The notes beneath the pieces were generated by a model that made no database searches, was not told where the DNA came from, and saw only the letters and a program-made list of their open reading frames with translations. 64,000 nucleotides of DNA from CAVVSQ01 sp963848825 (GTDB taxonomy: Bacteria > Planctomycetota > Planctomycetia > Gemmatales > Gemmataceae). The stretch is from positions 62,001-126,000 of the forward strand of contig CAWKFA010000014.1 of the NCBI GenBank assembly GCA_963848825.1. The letters run 5' to 3'. Positions 37,852-46,029 of the stretch are shown in pieces. The position numbers and the translations under genes were made by a program. The number at the start of each line of letters is the position of its first letter. Position 1 is the stretch's first letter.

Positions 37852-40800
37852 ATGTTCCTCTCCTGGTGGCTGAGCGTATGGAAGCGAACGCAATGCGAAT
37901 CCAACCAAAACAAGACACGGCACCACCGACTGCCGCGTCGATTTCATCCGGCGCTTGCCGTCGAGCATCTTGAGGATCGCCTTGTACCCGTGGCGGGCAA
38001 AGCCAGTATTTTTCTAAACCTCGGCACGCCTACCGCACCGGTCAAGACCATCACGGCCACGCCGGGCAGCACGGTGCCCGTTTTCATCGATTTTGACACG
38101 ATCTCGGCCGGAACCAACGGTGGCCTCGGTAGTGGAAGCTATTATCTTCTCTACGACCCTTCGGTGTTATCCGTAAGCGAAACGCAAGCTTCCCTTGGCT
38201 CGGATATCAAGCTGGGGTCTGTGCTGTCGGGACGCTCTGCCAATTACAATTTGAATGTTGCGGGCGGCCATGTGCCGGGGGTTGTCGGGGTCGGTCTGAA
38301 TCATTCCGGCGCCACTTTTGTTACTGGCTCAGTTACCGGCCACCTTATTGAAATTGATTTCCACGTGGTTGCGTCGACAACAGCCGTAGGATCTAGTGCG
38401 CTCCTGGACCTGCAGGCTTTTTACACAGACCCAACCGGTACCCTCAGACAGACCCTGCAAGCGGATAGATCATTAATCCGCTATACACTTTCACCGGTTC
38501 CCACGTCATACGCGGGGGTAAATAGCGGTGGTGATCTGCCTCCTTTATCAACGTTAACGCAGGTTGGCGCCAGCACGCCCTCGACATTTAATCCACCCGA
38601 CACGGACACTAGCGACGTTTCCATTCAAATCGTCAACAGCTCGACCAAGTTGCCACCGACGGTCCAGCCGGATACTTACAGCATGGCGCCGAACGACTCG
38701 AACTTCGCTTCAACCATGGCTGTCGCCGGCGCGGCCAACGGCGTACTAGCCAATGACACGCCAACGTCCAACGGACCGATGATCGCGGCCCTGGCCGGCA
38801 CTGGAGTCACAGCTACCACCGTGCCAGCTTCGACCAGTTTGATCGCTGGCGCCAGTGAGAGCGGCGGCGTCATTACTTTCACGACCCAGAGCGCGAACAA
38901 TCTCATGATCGGACAAGCAGTGACGATCACTGGCGTGGCAACCTCGGGCTATAATGGCACGTACGAAGTTGCTAATTTACTGTCCAATACACAATTCAAC
39001 GTCTTTGCAACCACACTTGGGCTTACACCTGATACGAGCCTGACGGGATCCACGACGGCGGCAGCCACCACGATCTACGAGCAGGCCACGGCCAACGGCA
39101 CGGTCTGGCTCAACAGTGCCGATGGTACGTTCGCCTATACGCCAAACGCCAATTTTAGTGGCTCGGATTCGTTCACTTACAATGCCATCGATGCGGCGAG
39201 CGGTACTGCCAGCGCCCCTGAGACCGTGACCATTTACGTTGGTGGCGACTTGTACCTACCGCAAGACATCAACAAAGACACGGACAACAATCCGATCAAT
39301 GTCGGCTCCCAAGTGGTTGTACCGATCTATATTCTCGACCCGAACCCTTCTAATAGCGGTGGCCTGATCGATGCCACGATCGGCATCAATTACGATCCGA
39401 TGGTATTTGATCCGACGACAGTTACCGTCAGCGCCGGGAATCTTCCCAGCGGAACGTCACCGCCCTGGTCCTTTACGGTCAACCCGACAAACCCTGGCGA
39501 AATTATCATCGTATCTTCGGCAACGGGCGGCGCGCCCCCACTAACTTCCACTACCCCGGGCACGATAGCCTTCGTTACGTTCACGGTCATCGGTATTCCA
39601 GCCAACGCGAATGGTACCAGTATCATCAATCTCTCGGGATCTTCGCCGCAAGTCACGGAACTCGTCGTGAACAACTACGGTGCTATCGCGGACTTACCAT
39701 TTGTTTCACCTCCAACCAATAATTTTGATTTTAATGGCACGCCTGGGCCGCTCGACGGCGTCGTCCATTTCGCGAGACCAAAGTCAACGTCCACGAACGT
39801 GAGCGCCGGCGTTGACGGCTCGACGGTTAGCGACGTTAACTACGGCACGCCAGTCACCCTGACCGCAGTGGTCACCGACACGTCCGCGGGCATTCCTCCA
39901 GCGCCCGGCTCGGTCAGTTTTTTCGATGGTGCCGTCAACCTCGGTACCTCTACCTCGCCGACTACACAATTGGGTAATGAAACCATCTTCTCGCTCGTTA
40001 CCACGGCTCGGCAGTTACAGGTGATTTCAGCCAACGGCGGCATGCACACGGTCACGGCCGTCTACTCGCCTGGAGCCGGTTTCAGCACAAGCAGCGGCAC
40101 ATTGATCGGTGGCCTTTCGGTGAGGCCGGCTCAGCTCATCATCACCGCAGTCGCCACCACCAAGACCTACGACTCGACGACCAGCACCGCGGCGAAGCCG
40201 ACCGTCTCGGGTTTGGTGGGCAGCGACTCCGTGACCGGATTGGCAGAAGCGTACAGCGACCCGAACTCCGGGTCCAGTAAGACGCTGACCGTGAGCGGCT
40301 ACCTGGTGAATGACGGCAATGGCGGCAGCAATTACCTGGTGACTGTCCAGGCGAACCAGCAGGGTGAGATCGATCAGGCGTCCCTGACCATCACCGCAGT
40401 CGCCAACACCAAGACCTATGACGCGACGACCAGCGCCGCGGCGAAGCCGACCGTCTCGGGTTTGGTGGGCAGCGACTCCGTGACCGGATTGGCAGAAGCG
40501 TACAGCGACCCGAACTCCGGGTCCAGTAAGACGCTGACCGTGAGCGGCTACCTGGTGAATGACGGCAATGGCGGCAGCAATTACCTGGTGACTGTCCAGG
40601 CGAACCAGCAGGGTGAGATCGATCAGGCGTCCCTGACCATCACCGCAGTCGCCAACACCAAGACCTATGACGCGACGACCAGCGCCGCGGCGAAGCCGAC
40701 CGTCTCGGGTTTGGTGGGCAGCGACACCGTGACCGGACTCACCGAAGCGTACAGTGATCCGAACGCCGGTTCCAATAAGACGCTGACCGTGAGCGGCTAC

Positions 40801-43755
40801 CTGGTGAATGACGGCAATGGCGGCAGCAATTACGTGGTGACTGTCCAGCCGAACCAGCTGGGCGAGATCGATCAGGCGTCCCTGACCATCACCGCAGTCG
40901 CCAACACCAAGACCTATGACGCGACGACCAGCGCCGCGGCGAAGCCGACCGTCTCGGGTTTGGTGGGCAGCGACACCGTGACCGGACTGGCCGAAGCGTA
41001 CAGCGACCCGAACGCCGGTTCCAATAAGACGCTGACCGTGAGCGGCTACCTGGTGCATGACGGCAATGGCGGCAGCAATTACGTGGTGACTGTCCAGCCG
41101 AACCAGCAGGGCGAGATCGATCAGGCGTCTCTGACCATCACCGCAGTCGCCAACACCAAGACCTATGACGCGACGACCAGCGCCGCGGCGAAGCCCACCG
41201 TCTCGGGTTTGGTGGCCAGCGACACCGTGACCGGACTCGCCGAAGCGTACAGCGACCGAAACGCCGGTTTGAATAAGACGCTGACCGTGAGCGGCTACCT
41301 GGTGAATGACGGCAATGGCGGCAGCAATTACGTGGTGACTGTCCAGCCGAACCAGCTGGGCGAGATCGATCAGGCGTCCCTGACCATCACCGCAGTCGCC
41401 AACACCAAGACCTATGACGCGACGACCAGCGCCGCGGCGAAGCCCACCGTCTCGGGTTTGGTGGCCAGCGACACCGTGACCGGACTCGCCGAAGCGTACA
41501 GCGACCCGAACGCCGGTTCGAATAAGACGCTGACCGTGAGCGGCTACCTGGTGAATGACGGCAATGGCGGCAGCAATTACGTGGTGACTGTCCAGCCGAA
41601 CCAGCTGGGCGAGATCGATCAGGCGTCTCTGACCATCACCGCAGTCGCCAACACCAAGACCTATGACGCGACGACCAGCGCCGCAGCCGTGCCGACCGTC
41701 TCGGGTTTGGTGGGCGACGACACCGTGACCGGACTGGCAGAGGTCTATAACAACGCAAACGCGGGGACCGGCAAAATGCTGTCGGTCAGCGCCTACACCG
41801 TGAGCAATCCTAGCAACTACAGCGTGAGCACGGTGTCGAGTACAACAGGCGTGATCACCACGACCCCCCTGACCATCACGGCCAACAACCAAACCATGGC
41901 CTACGGCGCCGCCGTGCCACCGTTGACGGCGACCTATTCAGGCTTCGTCGGCGGCGACACATTAACCAGTTTGGCCACTCCCGTCATCCTGAATACTACT
42001 GCAACGAGCAGCAGTGCGCCAGGTATCTATCCGATCACTGCGAGCGGTGCTACTGACCCAAATTACTCCATAACGTTTGTCTCTGGGACCCTCACCGTAA
42101 CGGGGCTCCCCCAAATCCCCACCGGCACAGCGTACGTTCTCAACCCGACCCTTGACGGCGCCCTCACCATCTCCGGAAACGCAGCAATCAACCTACCCGG
42201 CGCCCTTGTCGTGGATTCCAATTCAGCCAGCGCGATTCTGGCCAGCGGCAACGCCAAGATCACCGCGACCGGCGGCGTCCTGGTGGTTGGTGGCGTCAGC
42301 AAGAGCGGCAACGCCAGCGTCACCAAGACCGGCACGCCAGGAACGACAAGCGACCCGCTTGCTAGCCTGACCGCGCCAACGCCGCCAAGTTACGCCGGCA
42401 CGGCCATTGCGGAAAGCTTGAGCGGCAACTCCACCGCCACGATCAGTCAGGGCCGTTACAGCCAGATTAATGTTTCGGGAAATGCGAAATTAACTCTCAA
42501 CCCCGGCGTTTACGTCATTGGCGCCGGCGGGGTCAATATTAGTGGCAACGCCACGGTGACGGGTAGCGGTGTTACCTACATTATCGAAGGAGGCGGCTTT
42601 GCCATCAGCGGCAACGCGGGCATCAGCGGGACAAATGTACTCATCATCAACGGCGGCAGCAACTATCCCAATTCCGCGATTAGCGGCGAAACCTACGGCG
42701 GCATCACCCTTTCCGGCAACGGCTCTTTTAGTTTAAACGCGGCCACGACTGGCGCCGATGCGGGCATCCTTGTTTACCAGGCCCGTGACAATACGCGGGC
42801 CCTGTCCATCAGCGGCAACGCCATGGCCGGCATCACTGGCACGATTTACGCCGCCAACGCGCTGCTCACCATTAGCGGCAATGCTAGTCTGCAAAACCCG
42901 CTCGTCGTGGGCACACTAAACCTTGGCGGCAACGTCTCTTTAACGCAATTGGCGCAGGGCAGCGAAGGAGCTAGTGACGCAGGGCGCAGCGCGGATTCCT
43001 TGCTAGCCGGCAACCTTGAATTCTACATAAGTGACGCCAGCAAAGTCTTTACCCTGGACGACCGGGCTCGCATCAATGACGCTGTCAGCGGTTTGGACGC
43101 GCTGTTAGTCCCGTACAACGTGAGCATCACCCAGGTCAGCGACCCCTCCCTGGCCAATCTGATCGTGGACACCGGGTCCACCAGCGCCTCGGGCAGTACC
43201 GCCGACGGTGTATTGGGCTGCTACAACGGCGGAGTAGGTGAAATCACTATTCTGCAAGGGTGGAACTGGTACGCCGGCGCCGACCCGACTAAGATCGGCC
43301 AGAACCAGTACGACTTCCAAACCACGATCATCCACGAATTTGGCCACGCTCTGGGACTCGGGCATTCGACCGCTCCAGATTCACCCATGTTTGGGTCGTT
43401 GGCACCCGGCCAAGCACATCGGGTCATGACCGTGGCCGATCTCAATATCCCCGACCCACCCGGCGGCGCAGATCCCCTGATGGTGGCCAATCGCGGGTTG
43501 CTTGTTAATGGAAACATTCAGATTCCACCAATTAATTCTCAGGCGACCGTAGTAAGTGCCAACAACGCAACATTCGGTTTGCAATTTTCTGTACCCCTGT
43601 GCCAACAGACCGTAGCCATGGCTTTGCTGCGTGAATCGGCGAATGAAGGTAATTCCCGACCCCAAGCGCATAAAACCCGGTACTCGGATCTGAGTCATCG
43701 TTCTTTGTTCCTGGCAAGACGGTTGACAAGTGGGAAGAAGGTATGGATAGCCTGA
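37852..43755 (+). CDS. Giant surface protein 2: cohesins, YDG array, HExxH domain
   Basis: The leader MFLSWWLSVWKR, a basic stretch and VEHLEDRLVPV form the LExR export signature. The ATG at 37852 gives the cleaner leader; a GTG at 37807 is in frame. Order: cohesin-like domain (about 38000-38490), a cadherin-like VLANDT to GTFAYTPNANFSGSDSF domain with an insert (38690-39240), second cohesin-like domain (39260-39730), an Ig-like group 3 domain (39790-40130), seven YDG domains, one MBG domain (TITANNQTMAYGAAVPPL), and a SGNA-rich beta-helix (42150-42960). A metzincin-like head with HEFGHALGLGHS (43333-43368) comes last. The true C terminus probably continues to 44141. Confidence 0.85.
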   Translation: MFLSWWLSVWKRTQCESNQNKTRHHRLPRRFHPALAVEHLEDRLVPVAGKASIFLNLGTPTAPVKTITATPGSTVPVFIDFDTISAGTNGGLGSGSYYLLYDPSVLSVSETQASLGSDIKLGSVLSGRSANYNLNVAGGHVPGVVGVGLNHSGATFVTGSVTGHLIEIDFHVVASTTAVGSSALLDLQAFYTDPTGTLRQTLQADRSLIRYTLSPVPTSYAGVNSGGDLPPLSTLTQVGASTPSTFNPPDTDTSDVSIQIVNSSTKLPPTVQPDTYSMAPNDSNFASTMAVAGAANGVLANDTPTSNGPMIAALAGTGVTATTVPASTSLIAGASESGGVITFTTQSANNLMIGQAVTITGVATSGYNGTYEVANLLSNTQFNVFATTLGLTPDTSLTGSTTAAATTIYEQATANGTVWLNSADGTFAYTPNANFSGSDSFTYNAIDAASGTASAPETVTIYVGGDLYLPQDINKDTDNNPINVGSQVVVPIYILDPNPSNSGGLIDATIGINYDPMVFDPTTVTVSAGNLPSGTSPPWSFTVNPTNPGEIIIVSSATGGAPPLTSTTPGTIAFVTFTVIGIPANANGTSIINLSGSSPQVTELVVNNYGAIADLPFVSPPTNNFDFNGTPGPLDGVVHFARPKSTSTNVSAGVDGSTVSDVNYGTPVTLTAVVTDTSAGIPPAPGSVSFFDGAVNLGTSTSPTTQLGNETIFSLVTTARQLQVISANGGMHTVTAVYSPGAGFSTSSGTLIGGLSVRPAQLIITAVATTKTYDSTTSTAAKPTVSGLVGSDSVTGLAEAYSDPNSGSSKTLTVSGYLVNDGNGGSNYLVTVQANQQGEIDQASLTITAVANTKTYDATTSAAAKPTVSGLVGSDSVTGLAEAYSDPNSGSSKTLTVSGYLVNDGNGGSNYLVTVQANQQGEIDQASLTITAVANTKTYDATTSAAAKPTVSGLVGSDTVTGLTEAYSDPNAGSNKTLTVSGYLVNDGNGGSNYVVTVQPNQLGEIDQASLTITAVANTKTYDATTSAAAKPTVSGLVGSDTVTGLAEAYSDPNAGSNKTLTVSGYLVHDGNGGSNYVVTVQPNQQGEIDQASLTITAVANTKTYDATTSAAAKPTVSGLVASDTVTGLAEAYSDRNAGLNKTLTVSGYLVNDGNGGSNYVVTVQPNQLGEIDQASLTITAVANTKTYDATTSAAAKPTVSGLVASDTVTGLAEAYSDPNAGSNKTLTVSGYLVNDGNGGSNYVVTVQPNQLGEIDQASLTITAVANTKTYDATTSAAAVPTVSGLVGDDTVTGLAEVYNNANAGTGKMLSVSAYTVSNPSNYSVSTVSSTTGVITTTPLTITANNQTMAYGAAVPPLTATYSGFVGGDTLTSLATPVILNTTATSSSAPGIYPITASGATDPNYSITFVSGTLTVTGLPQIPTGTAYVLNPTLDGALTISGNAAINLPGALVVDSNSASAILASGNAKITATGGVLVVGGVSKSGNASVTKTGTPGTTSDPLASLTAPTPPSYAGTAIAESLSGNSTATISQGRYSQINVSGNAKLTLNPGVYVIGAGGVNISGNATVTGSGVTYIIEGGGFAISGNAGISGTNVLIINGGSNYPNSAISGETYGGITLSGNGSFSLNAATTGADAGILVYQARDNTRALSISGNAMAGITGTIYAANALLTISGNASLQNPLVVGTLNLGGNVSLTQLAQGSEGASDAGRSADSLLAGNLEFYISDASKVFTLDDRARINDAVSGLDALLVPYNVSITQVSDPSLANLIVDTGSTSASGSTADGVLGCYNGGVGEITILQGWNWYAGADPTKIGQNQYDFQTTIIHEFGHALGLGHSTAPDSPMFGSLAPGQAHRVMTVADLNIPDPPGGADPLMVANRGLLVNGNIQIPPINSQATVVSANNATFGLQFSVPLCQQTVAMALLRESANEGNSRPQAHKTRYSDLSHRSLFLARRLTSGKKVWIA
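40132..41874 (+). repeat. Tandem array of seven YDG domains, 249-bp period
   Basis: TCCCTGACCATCACCGCAGT-like starts recur at 40381, 40630, 40879, 41128, 41377 and 41626, exactly 249 nt (83 codons) apart; the first copy begins near 40132. Each encodes NTKTYDATTSAAAKPTVSG, then a GLAEAYSDPNAG and GYLVNDGNGGSNY strand set. Copies 1 and 2 are almost identical at the DNA level. The last (VGDDTVTGLAEVYNNANAG) is diverged. Confidence 0.92.
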
Positions 43756-44141
43756 CCCTGTCGACATCTCAGTCGAGTTCCGAGGTACGAGAAAACTCGG
43801 GTCCGGCAATCATTAACGAAGCAATTGGATCCGGGCCGTTCGATAAGGCTAACCCGCAAGTCGCCTTGCTCATGAACATAACAGAGCAAACGAGCGAACC
43901 GAGCGCTGCAGTTCGCGATGCGTTTTTCCAGTCCCTACCGTTGGGGGAGGGCGAACAAAGTGTCCGTGCCCTGGATGAGTGGCAGATGAATGGCATCACA
44001 CCAAATGGCTTGGCCAGCGGAGGATGCTTAATGTTACTTATTGGCGCCTTCGGGAACGACCAAGTTCGAAAGGCTGCGTCCCGCCAACGCCGGCTTACCG
44101 ACGCCCAGGTTCGCGCTTGGGTTTTCGCCAACGCTGAGTAG
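43679..44141 (+). CDS. C-terminal tail of giant protein 2 after a frameshift
   Basis: If the CCC at 43676-43678 is one C short, giant 2 reads on as TPVLGSESSFFVPGKTVDKW and so to 44139. The tail ends in a hydrophobic stretch (GLASGGCLMLLIGAFG) followed by basic residues (RKAASRQRRL), like the C-terminal anchors of other large planctomycete proteins. Read alone, an ATG at 43743 would give a 132-aa protein without a ribosome site. I prefer the continuation. Confidence 0.6.
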
Positions 44142-44165
44142 ATGTTAACTCAAGACAGAAAAACT

Positions 44166-44231
44166 CGAACAGGGTCCCTCTCGTAAATCAACTACCGAGA
44201 GGGACTCGTCCTCCGATTACCATTACGCACG
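44166..44231 (+). repeat. Intergenic repeat part A, copy 2
   Basis: It resembles 5095-5160. It starts 25 nt after the proposed end of giant gene 2. Confidence 0.65.
44174..44205 (+). terminator. Perfect hairpin in repeat part A
   Basis: GTCCCTCTCG (44174-44183) and CGAGAGGGAC (44196-44205) are exact complements around a 12-nt loop. Placed 33 nt after the giant 2 tail, it may end transcription, although no T-run follows. Confidence 0.5.
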
Positions 44232-44314
44232 CGTGATCCTGGCCGCCTGCGGAGGCGACGCCGTCATCCTTAAGAATATCTGTCAGGCATTCCGAACTGC
44301 GCCTGCCTGATCAT

Positions 44315-44611
44315 TTGACGGCAGTCCAGGACGCTCTGAGAGAGCGGGACACGGCACGTCTGCGCGAGGCGGCTCATAAGCTATGTGGTATGGTGGCCGC
44401 GTTTTCCACTGTTGCGGGCGGCGTGGCTTCTGACCTCGAAGACCATGCGGCTCCAGGCCAACTCGCAGAGGCGCGGCCCCTGGTGGCACAGCTCGAGACG
44501 ATGGCTGGGGAGCTTATACGGCTCGTAAGCGATTTGTCGCTAGAAAATCTTCGACACCAGACAGCGCCTGCCGATGACGTCAATCGGATGGCCACCCCTG
44601 AGAGAGCATGA
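44315..44611 (+). pseudogene. Orphan HPt-domain fragment
   Basis: The peptide ALRERDTARLREAAHKLCG then VASDLEDHAAPGQLAEARPL fits a histidine phosphotransfer domain: the phospho-acceptor His sits in AHKLCG (usual AHxLKG) and the second helix follows at the normal distance. HPt domains usually end hybrid sensor kinases. No kinase part lies upstream, and the TTG start at 44315 has no ribosome site. It is most likely the leftover end of a larger gene. Confidence 0.55.
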
Positions 44612-44925
44612 TAGAAACCCCTGACCGAGCCCGTCACTGGATGAAACAAACCTGAAACCGCGACTCGCGCGTCGCCATGATCACGATGGGGAGATTCTCG
44701 CTTCGTGATCGGAACCATCGCCGATCACAACCGGCCGCTGGTCGTCCTCTCGGATCGCGAATGCTTTGAACCCTCCTTATCATGCACGAGATTGAAAAAT
44801 GGCGTTCCACAGTCCTCGATAAAGCGGTGTCTCAGGCGAGTACATCACCACCCCGTCGTACGGAACCTATTTGCATGTAACAACTTAAATGCCATTTTTC
44901 CCCGTGTCTCACGGCGGTGTTGGGA

Positions 44926-44964
44926 CACGCCGTTCAATGAAATTTCTCCAGATGCACGCGGGGA
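44926..44964. repeat. Short dispersed repeat, copy 2
   Basis: It matches 7052-7090 at 31 of 39 positions. Its first bases form the right arm of a REP-like hairpin. Confidence 0.5.
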
Positions 44965-45816
44965 CTGTGCAAAGATTTGAACATTAGCTCTGGTTCTAGA
45001 TTCGGCTTAAGATTATATTTGGTATATGTTTACGACACAAATCGACCACTGTGCAAAGAAATGGTTGGGACACGCCTTGCATACTGCTCGCGCCCTGTTA
45101 ATTTTCGCAACGTGAAAAGGCGAACGACGAAAATCGGAACCCGACAGAATCCCCTTTCGTCTCAATTCTTCCCGGCGCGTCGAAGAGCTAGATGAGCTGG
45201 CTATCATCGGGCGAGAAGACGAAGCTAATAATCCCGTCCTTTTTCCCGCAAGGACTTACCGCGCTTCGACGAATTTGGGCCATTCTTGCGGTGTTTGGCT
45301 GTTTCCCATGATGGGCGGTTAATCGATTGTTGTAAAGGGGTACGCAGGACCGCCATTCGACACAAAGCTAACCATGCAAGACACTTGCGTCAGTTGGAAA
45401 CCGTGAAAAAGCCCGATTTTGACCGCGTTTGACCGCTTTTTGATCAGTGGTCCCCGTCGGGTTCCCGAGAAAGACGGAGCGGAAAACGCCGGGCGGGAGT
45501 TAACAGCCCGAGATGCCTTCAAAGGCGCCGTGACACGGCTGAAAGCCGACGCACCCTCTACTTGAATCGCAATTCTTCTATAAAATAATCTGCGGAGGAA
45601 TCATATTGATTGCCTGCAAGAATGAATAGGCGTAGTAAGTCTGCGTCTACACCTGCCAGTTGCGAAATAATTCTGGGCGATGGGATCGTTTTTCAGCGAT
45701 ACGCACGTTTGGCACGTTCTTTTCTCTAGTGCCCGGATTTCTGCAATCCCATCGCTGGCACAATGCGATTCCCCGTTTGGCGTCGAATCGTTGAAAAATC
45801 TCTCCGGTATTTGACC

Positions 45817-46029
45817 ATGTCTAATGCGATTTGGCGACGCTGCTTGTCCCATTTTTTCCCGGCTCGTTCAGGAGCCCGGAAAAGAAACCCGATCCACAAG
45901 GCGCGACGCAACCGTTTGTGCGTGGAGGAATTGGAACCTCGGGTGAATTTCAACGTCAGTACCACAACCTCGGTCGCTGCATTCGCAGGCGACTCCCAGT
46001 CGCCAACGTCACCTATGGCACCTTGGTGA
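45817..46029 (+). CDS. Giant 3, segment 1: export leader
   Basis: This segment has the Trp/Arg leader and LCVEELEPRVNFN. An ATG at 45763 is also in frame, but 45817 matches the leader shape of the other two giants. The frame leaves at CCC 45994-45996. The next stretch (VANVTYGTLVTLMATVS) begins a group-3 Ig-like domain. Confidence 0.65.
   Translation: MSNAIWRRCLSHFFPARSGARKRNPIHKARRNRLCVEELEPRVNFNVSTTTSVAAFAGDSQSPTSPMAPW

Larger units (their letters stand above)
44142..45816. other. Intergenic region between giant genes 2 and 3
   Basis: Apart from repeat part A and the HPt fragment, about 1.2 kb (44612-45816) shows no gene I can support. It contains the hairpin CGGCG-GTGT-TGGG-ACACGCCG (44912-44932), a second GGGACACGCC at 45068, and GACACGGCTGAAAGCCGACG near 45531. 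These look like scattered REP-like motifs in decayed sequence. Confidence 0.5.

Noticed and set aside
40027..41892. 621-aa repetitive open frame on the minus strand
   Set aside because: It is the exact antisense of the YDG array and inherits its period. It has no ribosome site or known domain.
44977..45522. Several 60-90 aa open frames in the gap before giant 3
   Set aside because: They have no ribosome sites and no recognisable motifs. They overlap each other on both strands and sit among REP-like sequences.
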